Source: Conoideocrella luteorostrata (Eukaryota; Ascomycota; Sordariomycetes; Hypocreales; Clavicipitaceae). Taken from it: a DNA stretch of 64,000 nucleotides. The stretch lies in NCBI GenBank assembly GCA_032433595.1, contig JASWJB010000146.1, positions 35,530 to 99,529 on the forward strand. The letters are read 5' to 3'. Of the stretch, positions 11,139 to 23,275 are shown one piece after another. The notes below the pieces were generated by a model. The model had not been told where the DNA came from and made no database searches. It saw nothing but the letters and a program-made list of their open reading frames with translations. Position numbers and translations under genes: made by a program. How positions within the stretch are numbered: the stretch's first letter is position 1; every line of letters starts with the position of its first letter.

Positions 11139-12113
11139 TCAGACCTTGAACGAAATAAAAATAACATAATCCTGTACCCGAGCTTTTTTTGGATGTGATT
11201 CTAGATATCGATTACGACGTAATCAGTCGTAGAACATATCCCAATCTTCGACCAGCTAAGATAACTTCGAAGATGAATGAAATATGAATGAGTGGTGCAT
11301 GCTGTAAAGAGAAGTTTCAACATGGTTCGTTGAGACTAGGCCGCTCATAACAGCCCTTCAATTTGAATCGGCAGCATCCATTGCATTCATGGTCGGATTC
11401 TAGTAAGAAATAAAATTATTAGCTAGCTAATTAGAAGGCCTAAAAAGGCAACATGTTTCCTTCCGGGTAAAATAGCATATTTCGGCGATGCGGGCATAGA
11501 TTTAAGTTACTTGTTAATTCTTCCTTGAGCTAGGTTACGCCGGCCTTCTTCTGCAAACTCTCACAAGCTTTATTTATTTAATGCGGTAATTTACGAATCT
11601 GTTTATTTATAGTTATGTAAGCGATTTCTATTAGTCGTAAATCTAGGCTTTATAGGCAGTTAAAGAAAAGTTTTATTCTATTTTCTTTCTTCTAGGTTCT
11701 AGCTAGATACTTCTAACTAAGTCTGTGGCCAGGCTCGCCCTTCTTTCTTAAAAATCAATTACATGCTTTCACCTTAGATTCATGGCTTAATATAGTCTTC
11801 ATGTAAGCCGGAATGGTCACGTTTTTTGTCCCCCCCTTGACAGTGTCACCAGAGTCTATTGGCGCAGCACACTACTTCCACATAGTTGTGTTCTGACCAT
11901 GCAGGGATAACGGTTTGCCCGTATCGGCGATAAGCATTATAAGTAGATGTCTATTACTTAGAAATTGGTTACCCTAAAACACATACACATGCACACACAC
12001 AAACACACACCAACTGATAACAATAGTCGATGGAAGGCTATTAACTCTTAATACGTCCACAACAACCATGATCAGATTCTTCCTGGAATTTGAATAGATA
12101 CAAGGTACTGGAT
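11139..12113. other. AT-rich non-coding stretch, RIP-like composition
   Basis: From about 11400 to 11790 the sequence is AT-rich with many TA steps and no ORF, compatible with decay by repeat-induced point mutation. It also has a CA-rich microsatellite at 11979-12010. Confidence 0.45.
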
Positions 12114-12643
12114 CTACTCCGTGCCCTTCTTGCCCTTCGTGCCTTTTGTACCGGTAGTAGATAGGAGTTTATCAGTATTATTGCTGTCGTCAGCTCCTTT
12201 TTCTGTCGTTTCCTTTTCTTCGACAAACTCCTTTAAGGCTTCCTTCACTTGATCTTTGATATCATTTCCCTGCCCAATGGTCTGAGGGCCGTTGGACGTG
12301 TCAGAAGGGCCGTTGGACGTGTCAGAAGGGCCGTTGGACGTGTCAGGAGGGCCAGAGGGACCAGGAGGGCCAGAGGGACCAGAAGGGCCAGAGGGACCAG
12401 AAGGGCCAGAGGGACCAGAAGGGCCAGAGGGACCAGAAGGGCCAGAGGGACCAGAAGGGCCAGAGGAACCAGGAATGCCAACACCCCCACCAGCAGGAGG
12501 AGGCCCTTGGGGCGCCGCCAGACCAGACATGGCGCCTGCTTTCATGTTAATATGGCTAAGAAGAGAGAGAGAACGTGGTTCATGGAAACCACTCTGTAGT
12601 GGAACTTACAAGCCAGAATAGCAACGACAGTAATGCGAACCAT
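12114..12643 (-). CDS. Secreted collagen-like protein (Gly-Pro-Ser repeats)
   Basis: A two-exon minus-strand gene, 12643-12610 and 12535-12114, 151 aa. Exon 1 gives MVRITVVAILA; splicing (GTAAGT donor, GCAG acceptor) continues with CAMSGLAAPQG, forming a complete signal peptide with predicted cleavage near GLA-AP. The mature protein has a Pro/Gly stretch, then about twelve collagen-type Gly-Pro-Ser triplets (SGPSGPSG..), three copies of a DTSNGPS heptad-like unit, and a charged tail (KDQVKEALKEFVEEKE then TGTKGTKGKKGTE). The coding repeat is an 18-bp tandem array, so copy number may vary between strains. Fungal collagen-like proteins are often cell-surface or spore-coat proteins, but this short one cannot be assigned a role. 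Fifty-residue repeats in the other five frames are shadows. Confidence 0.75.
12350..12478. repeat. 18-bp tandem array encoding Gly-Pro-Ser triplets
   Basis: GGGCCAGAGGGACCAGAA units repeat about seven times with few changes. Three copies of a related 27-bp unit (GGGCCGTTGGACGTGTCAGAA..) lie at 12285-12345. Confidence 0.85.
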
Positions 12644-15161
12644 TTTGAGTACAGTAGCGAATCAGCTAAGTATAGAGAGATCAAGTAAGGTGGCGAAGGA
12701 ATTGGGCAGTGGGAGTGAATATGCGGCTATGATGATGAATATGAGTCCGACTTGAGCAGGACAATCGAGCGCTTTATAGTCATTTTGGCACCAGATTCGC
12801 GATTCAATACGTCGCTTCGTTCTGCCTCTATCCCGAGGTGAGGTAACAAAATGCGTTCACTTCAATTTTGTGACTGTCGCAGTTTGGCGTGCTACAACAC
12901 GGTTACGAGTGGGGCGAGATAAACACTCTTCTACCAGGCCAAAGAATGTGGCTTATGCCCTATGATCCACATTGATGAAACCTGCAGTTCATACCACTTC
13001 AGCTCCGCCGGAGCGTTAGCCAGCTTACCAAACGTCAGCCCGGAAACATCCTCAAGCTTGAGTCGCGGAAACAACGTTCCGGCTGTTAGTGCCGATTACA
13101 GTTTATTATTTTATGGTACTTCGTCCGATATCAGTGCGCATCGATCAACACACGTCCGTTTCGTGCTAGCTAGCTGACCGCTCACGGTGCACTTGCAACA
13201 TCTGAAACTTCTTCACTTTTTGCGGGCGTAGGGCACTGCTAAGTCAAGCTCAGGCTGGGTCCGTTTCAAAACGACACAAGCTGCGGGCCGCATCAGTCTA
13301 ACTGCACCATATATAGCTGAGCCTGATGCGACATCGCATTGCAGTTACAAAACTCAGATGAGGGATAGGTAGTCCCGGAGGTTATCGGTTTTTTGGTCGT
13401 GTTTACTGAAGGACTGAAAAGCAGGAAATTGTTTCATATTTTTGCGACCATCTTCAAGACGGTTTTGGGATAGTGTAAAACTTGATTATCCGGCCATTGG
13501 CGCGTTCATCGTTCGGCATTCGTTTCTTGTTTCAAGATGACATCAGACTAGATAAGAAGACTCGCAAACTGCCTGGAGCATAGTGATGCAGCACCTCCTT
13601 CAAGATTATCATTAACCGTTTAGTCCGACCGCCTTGTTATTTCCGCCGGTCCAAACGTCTGGTTCCGGCTGCATCTCATCTTGTGGCAACCAGTTAAGGC
13701 CATCAGCCCATTCTTTATGCTATCTTGTATGTCAACCAAACACCAACGCCTTTCGCTTCGAGGCAACAACTTATTTTCGGCGACGGGAGCAACACAGCTA
13801 TCAACTTGGCCATCTTGAGGTTTCAGTGACGTATCGACAAAGATTGCAAATTCACCTGAGCCTTTATTAAATAGCAAACCATCCACCTTCTAGTTTACAC
13901 TATTGTAGAAGAAATTCCTAGTAGATCCTGATTGCAAAATGCTGCGTCAAAGGTGTTCGTTCACATACAAAACCACAAATAAGATCCTCTCTACAAGCGA
14001 TAACCTATTGCTAACTCGATGATACAGGAGAGGGGTGTGGGCGACCATGACACTCAGATTGCCGGCATAATATATTGGTGGCGCCAAGTAGGACGCTGCT
14101 AAGAAAGAAACAGCTCTTCTTGGTGAGATAGGTGGTAGCGCATCACAGATGATCACTGCTGCGGGTTTTGCTCTTGAGGACGTTGAAAAAAAAAAAAAGA
14201 TTCAGCCCTCCACGGCAAAGGATTGAGTGCAAAGTGAGCAAGAATGAAGAAACAACCCCTATACTAAGAGAAGGCACGTGTAGCCCCAAGATGCGCTGTG
14301 GTGCAGAGCCGTGACGCAAACTTCCATAGTCTAATCAGTTTTGTGTAGTATGTTGGGTTATGGTACTGTATAGGAATGGTCTAGATTGGATATGACACGA
14401 TGATTGAGTGAAGGAGCTCTTCTGTGAGCAGCTGGCCTCTCAGACAACGGGCCAATTTTCTCCCATCGGTCAGATCCGCAATGTCATAGTTGCTTTGTCG
14501 AGCCAAAGGTTCTCCTCATTTATTTTATTTCCAAGCAACACTACCGGACGAGGACAAGAGCAACTATACTGTGTCGGGTGAAGTTTCTCTTCATTTATCC
14601 CGCGAGCCGCCACCAATAGTGCAGACGCCCACATGAGTGCAGCCTTGTTCCCGAGAGCCTCAATTCACCCACCATTCACCACTCCTCCTAGTTACGCCGC
14701 ATACTCGACAAGCCCGTCACTGCAGACGGCTCAAAGCGTTAGCAAGCTGTACATCGCGCAGACAACCACAGACCAGCCAGTCGTACCGAGCATAACGACA
14801 GCGCGTCTCGGTGCAGTACAGAGCGTCACAGCAACCACTCTCTCGGTGTGCGGAGAATAAGACAGCTGAGCAGGCCCTGCCTGGCCTTGTCCAAGAGTGC
14901 CAACAACGGCGCTAAAATAAACCAGAGCCTCTTCAGCCGCAAGGCAGCTGTCAACGTGACGGACACTGAACTAGACCTATCCGGGCACGTACTCAGGTAC
15001 CTCCGCACACCTGACCCCAGAACTAGTGATCCCCTCCAACTTGGACAGCGCAGGCGACCCGGACCCAGACCCAGACCTAGACCCCCAAGATAAACCCAAC
15101 GGCTGCATTCGATGTCTTCAATTTCCATGCATCCCGCCCTCGCAGACATCGCCATCTCTAC
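12644..15161. other. Long intergenic stretch, no gene recognised
   Basis: Promoter region of the collagen-like gene on the left and of the Zn2Cys6 gene on the right. ORFs at 13620-13886, 14633-14860 and 14826-15155 have low-complexity or unrecognised translations. A 13-nt poly-A run lies at about 14187-14199. Confidence 0.45.
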
Positions 15162-17072
15162 ATGCCCGTAGTACGCTCAATCCCCGAACACAAAAGACGC
15201 GTCCGCACAGGATGTCTAGCCTGTCGCAAGAGACGGCGAAAATGTAGCTATTTCTCTCTGACCCCGCTATCCAAAATCAATCCTGCCGGCGCGCGACGCC
15301 CCATCATCGGCCGTCTCCGATGAAGGAAGCGGGAGCCCACCCGTTCTACCTACGTGCACAGAGTACCACGATTCTAATAGAGACCCCTTCCGTTAGGTGA
15401 CGAGAAGAAGCCCTCCTGCACAAGCTGCCAGTCCAGGAGCGTAACATGTGCATATCCAGATTTGCAATTCATCCCCAAGAGCACCATTGGGGATGAGGCT
15501 CCATCGCGGACCAGCTCCTACAGCAGAATCAAGGTATGCACGCCCACGTTTTTGTTCACTGCTTCACTCCCTTCCCTCCCTTCACCAAGGCTCCTTGATG
15601 AGACGCACGGCTCACATGAGTACAAGTTTGTCAATGAGCCACTGTCTCCAGTCTCCAAATCTGGCGACAAAAGCAGCCAGTCGGGTTCTCCTGCACTACC
15701 AGCCACGCAGCTGGATGTCCGTGGCGGGGGGAATGCCTACCCCGGCAGCAGCAGCAGCATCACGATTGATTCCCTTCTCACAACGACGCTGTTGAATGAG
15801 CCGCGCAAAAAGGAAAGGCCGCTCGTTGACTGGGATGGGTACTTTGATACCGATTCCGTATCGGAGGGCAGGCGACATGCCGCACTGCTAAGGCATTTTC
15901 GGTACAAGATGGTTCCGTGGATGGAGGCTGGCAATCCGGCTTCGCAGTTTGGCGTGGATGTTATGTTTCTGGCACAGGAGAATCCTGAGATACAGGCGGT
16001 TATCATTGAGATAGCATCTGAGAGGCTTGGCTTGCTTCGCGAGACGAAAGAGAGCGGGGGTCCAAGAAGACGAAGTGAGATGAGACGGCACAGTCTTCAG
16101 GAACCGGTGAAAGTCCTTACCGACTCGCTGCTTGCGACATCTGCGTACCTTCACTGCGGTCCTTTGAAATGGAGAGACAGTGCATCGCCAGAGCTGCAAG
16201 AGTTGAATAGCGACATGTCTGCTTCCGACATTGACGAGCCTTTGCAAACCCTATGTAAACTACATTCTCGTTTTGGTAAGCGAAGATACAATCTCACAGA
16301 AACAGTAGTTGCTAAACGGCTAACGCTTTTGCTACAAGATCTGGCATCTTCGCTGCTGCTACGGCGGGCCCCTCTCACATCGTCGTCCTTCTACGCGCCT
16401 GGGGCCAATCCCGTAGCATGGGATACAGAGTCCCCCACAGCATCACATAATTGGTCGCTGTACCACCTCACGATATGCCTCCATTTCATACACGATCCCA
16501 CTCAATCATTTGCACACCAACTCCTGCAAACGTCATCAAGAAACGCAGGCCCACCCCTTTCGTCCTACCCACAAGTCTCGGCAAAATGGATGGCGCTCTG
16601 GGAAAGCTGTCAGATATGGCGAGGAAGGCGTCCGCTGCCAATGCGACCTATCGTGGACATTGGAAATATCGAGGCTGGCCAGATTGACACTCAGGCCGAT
16701 GCCTCCTTTCCCATCCAAGTATACACCAATGCACTGGCCATTCAGTCCAACATTCTTTATCACATCACGTCGCTGCTTTTACTCCTGAACAAGCCGAGGC
16801 TCCTGAAACTGACCGGATACCAAGCCTCTCATGTATCGCAAAGCTGGCACGCGCAAAGCATAGCGGGGATTGCGTGCACGAATGATTTTGCCGAGCAGTG
16901 GGATCCGATCCTTGTTGCTGCGCTCCTGCTGATTGCGCGTGACCTGACTCACGCGTCGCAGCAAAGTGCGTTGATGACGTGCTTGCAGAAGGTGACGGCT
17001 GGGACGGGGCTACGGCTTGAGCGAGAGGTCGAGGAGCTTCAAGAGCATTGGAGAACAGGAAGGCTGCTTTGA
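15162..17072 (+). CDS. Zn2Cys6 fungal transcription factor
   Basis: Two exons, 15162-15243 and 15397-17072, with a 153-nt intron (GTAGCT donor, CTAAT branch, GTTAG acceptor); 585 aa. The zinc cluster is split by the intron: exon 1 ends RTGCLACRKRRRK and the junction codon completes Cys. Exon 2 continues DEKKPSCTSCQSRSVTCAY. Joined, this gives Cys-x2-Cys-x6-Cys-x6-Cys-x2-Cys-x6-Cys, the canonical binuclear cluster binding CGG-type half-sites. The rest matches the fungal-specific regulatory domain of the Fungal_trans_2 type: RHAALLRHFRYKMVPWMEAGNPASQFGVDVMFLA around residues 165-200, then helical segments to the C-terminus. It is nuclear. No target can be named; neighbours are a collagen-like protein and a glucoamylase. 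The exact splice could be checked only with RNA. Confidence 0.88.
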
Positions 17073-19297
17073 AGTTATTTGTTGGCGATTAGTAACTCGG
17101 TCTTGGCATGCGAAGCAGCCTTGGCAGTATCTTGGGCCAATTCCATCACTCACCTGTGCGCTGATCACAGACATGCACGATCCTGCGTCTGCTTGCCAAT
17201 CCCAGCCACGCATGCGGTGAGCCCTGATTGCGGCGTACTTACACTCTTAACCACGTCGATCCAGATGACGAATTTCTTCATGTGCACGTCGGAGAAAATT
17301 TGTCGTGCACAATCCGATTATCCCGGAAACTCGAAGAACCAGTCTGACGCTTGCTCTATCCTCCTCCGCCAAAGTGGTGCTATTCATTCACCATCCCAGA
17401 GGCCTTGCAGAACCTGAGGCGCTCAGGTGTGGCAAGATACATCTGTACTCGAGCCAGTATTTTGTATAGCATAGCACTAACCGGCCCATCGACGCCATTC
17501 CCAAGACGTAGGGGGTGTGGACATTGTAGCTAATCAATCCTGGCATCTTGGGGTGACCTCCCTCGCCGCGGTGGTGACAAATGGATGGATGGGAACGAAC
17601 CAGGTTGTAGACAAGAAACTCCCATAACGGTTTCACAATCGGAGGCGGCCATTACCAGGTGCAGTTCCTAAAGGGGCGCTGATAGTGCCGGCCCTTTTAG
17701 AAATAGCCCGATTGATGTAGTTCAATTGAAGAGCTTAGGGGTTTGTTTCCTTTTTATTAGGTACCTACCACAGCGTCATATAGCCAAGGAATTAGCCCAT
17801 CCCGCAAAACAACATTAGTAAAAATGTCTTCTAGATCTTTCACAAGACTTTGTAGCACGCCTGACGCAGGACTCTCCGCGGAAGAAATGCCGTCGTTGTC
17901 TGTCACGTTCCCGGCGCTGGCAGTCTAGGGTATGGTAAGCAGACCACTCCGGCTGAACGGAGGTTGTGCAACGATGCCGCCCGAGCCAAATGGCCCCATT
18001 GCAGAGGAGGGCAGGTGATGCCGCGGTGTACTATCGTCAAGCCAAACGAAAATTGAAACAGCCGTATTAACCGCAGCGAGTTTCCATGTGTGGCCATCAT
18101 CGTCGATGTCTTGTCCAAGCCAGGATTTTTAATTTAACAAACCACACCACCAGCTCAGCGCATCATGGTGAACCGTCGCCGCCTCTCCAGGAACAGCGCC
18201 CTGTACGGAGCAGACAACGGAGTATTGGTATGACTACCACCCTCACGCCACCGCGAGGCTCTCACACATCTAATCCGACAAATCAATACACCACAGTGTG
18301 ATCTTAAGAGAGAAGGGCACGCACGGTTGAATGCAAGCGCGCAAGCTTAACATGCTTCAACTACAACGAGTCCGGGCGTCTCTTGTTCCAGAACCAGACG
18401 GAGTCGGTGCGCAGAAAGGCACAATCTCATCGACGACGGCTCCTCCAGGTGGCAAGACAGCCGCGACTATCGAGGACGACAGGACTTCTTCGCCCATTAC
18501 GATTCGGGCTGTCCAGCTGCCATATCATGCTGGACTTACTATGCGGTACCGCCAGACAGGGCTATCGCCGGGACGTCAGTGTCGACGCAGCAAGTCTGGC
18601 TTTCATGACGGTGCAGCAGCCCAGCGCGCCGGATGTGCCGAGGCAGAACCTTGACTCGCTCTACGCCAAGAACGACGTGAAGTGGAAGGTCACGACGCCG
18701 AATGTTCAAGGCTACTAGCCTCCACACCGACACTAGGCAAGGCAACGGAGTTACCCGTCCCATGCGGCGATAGTAGCCGCTGTCTCAGAGATAGATGGGC
18801 GTTTCACGAATTAGAGGATGCGCGGATATGTTGCCAACGCTCAAGCAGCGTCGTCTTGTACGGCTCTCATAGAGAGCCACGTTGAAGCTTTTGTGCCGGC
18901 CCAGTGTGCCGCAATTCGTTGCCCCGAGCGCGTTACCGCAAAACACCCTACCCTTCTTCTCACTATCCCACTCTCCAAAACGCTATACTTTGTTGAGTCG
19001 TCTGTCCCTGGCTGGGTAGGTCACTGCCAACAATAAGGCAAACAACGGATGTTTTGTATTTTGAAGTACATGGCGACGGTCTGGGAATGGCACGAATCGG
19101 GACTGGTTGAACACCAAGTGTTGAGCAATACGTAGCTATATATCGATTCTATGAAAGACAGTTATTTACAACCGAAGAATCGCCGCGATTATCAGCAGAC
19201 GACATGCGACAGAATCTTTCCCAAAGGCAAATAGACCACTCTATCGTTGAGTTCCACTCATTGACCTCGTATATTCATCCATCTAGCTCTCAAGTCC
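17073..19297. other. Intergenic stretch with one possible gene relic
   Basis: Nothing recognised apart from the coding-like stretch near 18370-18718 described separately. A TACGGAG motif lies at about 18203. Confidence 0.4.
18370..18718 (+). pseudogene. Possible decayed gene fragment
   Basis: Two different plus-strand frames look protein-like in succession. One reads DSRDYRGRQDFFAHYDSG and then CWTYYAVPPDRAIAG before a TGA near 18606; the other reads FMTVQQPSAPDVPRQNLDSL and ends NVQGY at TAG 18716-18718. No intron joins them well. This pattern fits a frameshifted remnant of a secreted or enzymatic protein whose family I do not recognise. Chance is a real alternative. Confidence 0.25.
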
Positions 19298-21131
19298 TCA
19301 TCGCCAGACATCGTTGAACGCTCCGCTGCTGCCACATCCAGTGGAAGATGTACCGCTGATATTTGGATCGCCAAGCCATACAATGCTTCCACTACCAGTC
19401 TTCTTGATGTACTTGTACTCAAACTTTGTTGCAGCGGGTACTTTCACATCGACAGACCACACGGGGCTATCGGGGGTGTACTTGTTCGCGCTCAGGGGAA
19501 TGGCGTCCGAGGGTGACCAGTTCTTCAGCTCGGACAGCGAACCAGTGAGAAATATGTTTTCGCCGTATTGAGTGGCTACTTTGACGTTAAAAGTCATGGT
19601 AGAGTCGCAAGATGGGGCGGCGGAGCAAACAGCTGGGACCGTGTTAGACGTGGGCTCCCCCCAAGAAGCGGGGAGAATGCCGGCCCTTCGGTCGGCTGCG
19701 GAGACGAAAGCAGCATATGACCAGGTCAGGTGGACGGCAGATAAAGGAGAACCGGAGTTTCTATCGAATTGTTCTGCGAGAGCCCCATCGGATGGCGTGT
19801 ATTGCTGGACAACGGCAACAAAGCCATCCGCATAGGTAGTAACGGCTTTAATTATGGACTTGAAGGTGTCGGAGTCCTTTGCAAAAATACCTGTCGCGAT
19901 AGAGGGCAGCAAGTCCTTGAAAAAGGGAAGAGAAACACTGTTGACGGTGATGGAGCCAAGTTTGTTCCACTGGTAGGCAGCAGCGTAGAGCTGCTCCGCC
20001 GCAGCAAGTGTAGCCAGATACCACGGATTACCCTTGTAGTAGACATCTTCGGAATAACGACCCACGGCAGCGGCTTGGCCGGCGGTTCTGCCGTTGTTGA
20101 CGCCATAAATAGCTCGGAAAGAGTCGACAACGGCTTTGTGGTTGGCTAGAGCCCTGGCGGAGCACGGCTGGAAGGTGGAATCCGTGCAGGCGGCCGTGGG
20201 ATCGAAAGTATGGATAGACGAGATGATGGAATTGACGTCCTTGCCCGTGCGACCGTCATTGACGTTGATGTTAGAGTCAATGTATCCGTCCACCCAGAAA
20301 GTCTGAGCAAAACACAAAGCCTGAGAGGCGGTAGCTACACAGTTGGGGCAATCCTTGCCGAGGGCTTTGGCCAGAGCAGCGCCTTCCACGAGAGCACGAT
20401 GTGTCGCTGCGATGGTGAAGAATGAGGATCCGTTGACTTCTTCCCAGAGATCAAATCCGGTACGGTTCCAGTACTGGACAGCATAATCTAGGTCTTTCGA
20501 GATGACAGGCCAGACGGTGTTGGTGGCTTCTGTTTGACCGCCGTTTGCCAGAAGCCAATTGGCGTAGATCGTGAGTGCCGTGGCTCGCAGAGGCGGCCCG
20601 TCTCGTTGAGGTCGGCCCCAAGGACCGGTGAATGCTGACAGATCGACGTTGAACTTGGGTTCCCCCAGGCCGCCAGAGTCAGGACCGTCCGATGGATTGG
20701 AGATGCTCTGGAGTTTTGCCTGGGCGGCAATGTATTGTTGGATTTTAGGCTGGAGAGTCTTATCTCCTGCAGTGAACCGCTCCACGAGAACTTTGAACGT
20801 CAGAGCAGAGTCACGGGTCCAAGTATACCAGTCTATTAAGCAGAGTTAGCCCGAGTCAAATTTGTGTATCCGCCACCTGGACGATGAAGTGCGAGTTTGA
20901 CTTACAATCTGGGTCGGATCTGCTAGGGCTGGCTACAACGACACCCGCCGCAGCGCCTTGGGCCTTTGAACCGTCAGAACCGATGTTTGCCAAAACTCCC
21001 TTGATGGAGACGGCACTCTGTTTGGTAACGAAATCGCTGACATCTCTGCAGCGCAGGCGGCCTGGCGAGGCTGCAGTGTTGTCCAGGCAAAGGCCAGTGA
21101 CGGCCAGAGTGGCGAGCAGATTCTTGATCAT
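19298..21131 (-). CDS. Glucoamylase, GH15 with C-terminal CBM20
   Basis: Two exons, 21131-20906 and 20832-19298, with a 73-nt intron (GTAAGT, GCTAAC, AATAG) joining SRSDPD to YWYTWTRDSALTF; 586 aa. It hydrolyses alpha-1,4 (and 1,6) linkages from non-reducing ends of starch, releasing glucose outside the cell. The signal peptide MIKNLLATLAVTGLCLDNTAA is followed by the GH15 (alpha/alpha)6 domain. The general acid lies in FDLWEEVNGSSFFT (first Glu about 206) and the general base in ALAEQFD (Glu about 429), next to LTWSYAAF. The CBM20 starch-binding domain covers about residues 487-586. The linker between the two (SWGEPTSNTVPAVCSAAP) is very short and lacks the long Ser/Thr-rich stretch known from Aspergillus glucoamylase. 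Met at 21131 fits the signal peptide; an upstream Met at 21275 does not. Confidence 0.95.
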
Positions 21132-21250
21132 GTTGGCGCCCAGTGAGGGTACGGACCAAATGTGACTGTTGTCCTGGCTCTGGGGATGGCTCTGGAGATG
21201 GCCCTGATGACTCTCGAAGTTCTGATGAAATCCATCTAGGTCCCTGGGGC

Positions 21251-21258
21251 CATTTATA
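21251..21258 (-). promoter_or_regulatory. TATA-like element of glucoamylase gene
   Basis: Minus-strand TATAAATG about 120 bp before the glucoamylase ATG. Position is reasonable for a fungal core promoter. Confidence 0.45.
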
Positions 21259-23077
21259 TCAATATAAATCGACATGTTGGAGCACCTTGAAGTTTGCTTG
21301 TCTCGGCTTGGTCAAACCCTGGCCTGCAATGTGACCGGCGACGTCAATGTCGATGGAGGCGCCCCGCATCTCACAGCTCGCTTGGGGGGATGTACAGGGG
21401 AGATCGGTCCGTTTTCAAGCCCACTCTGGGGAACGGCACCAGTATGCGCCAGTGTGCGCCAGTGTGCACCTGCCTAGCACCGAGCTTAGATCCAGCTTAG
21501 CACAGGCTAAGCACGAGCTTTGCACCTGGCCAAGCCTCTTTCCTCTTTCTATTCGGCCTTCATCACCAACATGGTAATAACAAAACGCCGCCCTGTACCC
21601 CACGTGCGTCATTCGCTAGTCCCGGACTATACCCTAGCGCAGTCCCATACCTGTATTATCGGGCCTTTGGGGGGAAAGAGTCTGTCTTGATCCGCACGTA
21701 AACGCCTAGGTTTATTGTGCCAGGCCCTGAACCAGTCCATTTAGAGGTGCCAATGGCATCCTAGCCCGCTAGCAGCATCGAAGTCCCGTCCATCAGGCCA
21801 GATATAGATAAACAAATGTCGATTCAACGATCGCCACAGCCAACCGGGTCGCCTCAGAAGGCCTGCCTCCTACCTCTTTGGTGCATCTTCCGAAATTTAG
21901 ACGGGGCACAGGCGGGCATACACTTGTCGAGCGGCAGCACTATAGGCGGAAGAGACTGTTGCCATCGCACCTGCCCGCAGCGGACGTCGGTCCGACATAA
22001 AGCCTGTCGGCGCCGAAGTGCCCCGATGAAGCCCTTGGCTATTTCAATCCCCACGGGGCTTATGCTGGGCATTTGATGGACTTATGCCGTAGCTGTGTGA
22101 CGTCTGTGGAGATGGAGGCTCTTGTCTTGTTGGCGAACGACGAGCCGCCCGCACCGACAACCGCGGCTGCCACTAGGGCCATTCTCGCAAGACATTTCCC
22201 TTGTCAGTCTTCCATGTCTTACTCTATTCACCATTATAGACCAAAAGAGTCCTTGCGCCCTATCCCGCATAATGGCTTTCGGGGTAATAGTGGGTCGATC
22301 CTGCAGTGCGCTTTAGCCGGGGTTGGGGATCGCCTGTTTATCCGCCATTTACACGTGCTTGGCTAAGTTTCTGGTTCACCGTGGTGAGCGACTTGGTGTT
22401 GTAATGCCTTGACTTTTCCATTTTATCCAAACGAGCTGAATCTAAAACAGATCTATTGATGCACGTTGGCAAGCTTATTGTACGAAGCAAGCTGCTGGTT
22501 CGGACCGAAGAAGGATCATCAAATACGCCAGGGCGGTGACCGCCCATGTCAGCTACACTAAACCACACGTCTAATCAATCCGAAAATTGATGATGAATTC
22601 ACAACAGATCATAACTAACCCGGAACATTCGCTTCCAAGTGGCTGCATGGCTGTAGTAAGGGTACGACTAGTAAGGTGAGATCAGTCTTCGCCACCACTG
22701 TCTTTTTTGTCCCAGCAGGGACCAACACGTCATGCTCAGGAAATGTGAAGTCATGCTCTTGTGATCGTAATTGATGCTGCATGAAATTCACACAGTGCAC
22801 TTCGGGTTGGAAGCGCTCGTATTTACTCTCAGATAGTTGGTGATGAGGCATCTGGCCGTAGTAGAGCGGCTGCAGCTACCCGGCAGTTCAGGGGGGCTCT
22901 GCCAGGAATCGATTACAAGCATGGTTGAAACTGTTTGGTATAGACTTAACTATCGCCAGAAAGCGATACATGGAGTTTAAAAGCCCACTTTGCTCTCAGA
23001 GGGTCTTCAACTCGGATAATGACAAAAAACTTGCGATATCTCCCTAATATAGCGAAAGAGTCGTGTCTCATTATAAA

Positions 23078-23275
23078 TGTGGGTTGCACAGGTTGTTGTG
23101 CAGGTATTGATACCGTGCGGTCAAAATGCAATATATTTAATAATCTCTGTTTATCTAAGAAGAGGAAAACAAGTCAAGATGGAAGGCTCGATATCGCCGT
23201 ATAAATATCGTGGCCGAAAGGTGACCACGTGACCTGCTCCATGCTTCTACTGTGCTTGACGGCAGGGTTTCAACA
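23078..23275 (-). mobile_element. Solo LTR-like element, copy 1
   Basis: A 198-bp sequence clearly related to 43551-43757 and 46614-46815. It begins TGTGGGTTGCACA and ends TTTCAACA on the plus strand; strand is assigned minus because the reverse complement begins TGTTG as many LTRs do. Shared blocks include TATCTAAGAAGAG, GTATAAATAtcGTGGCC and ACCACGTGAC. It is flanked by ATAAA on the left and ATAAG on the right, a 4/5 match expected of an aged target duplication. No internal retroelement coding sequence is adjacent. Confidence 0.65.

Noticed and set aside
12249..12621. Plus-strand ORFs opposite the collagen-like gene (VGRVRRA and GPEGPEG repeats)
   Set aside because: Repeats read open in several frames; only the minus frame gains a signal peptide by splicing and has non-repeat ends that look like protein.
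15537..15590. Possible intron after SRIK in the Zn2Cys6 gene (GTATGC donor)
   Set aside because: The available AAG acceptor puts an immediate stop in frame, whereas the unspliced frame stays open.
22615..22851. 78-codon minus ORF containing a cupin-like VLVPAGTKKTVV string
   Set aside because: The match is one short string; flanking residues do not continue a cupin barrel and no splice partner was found.
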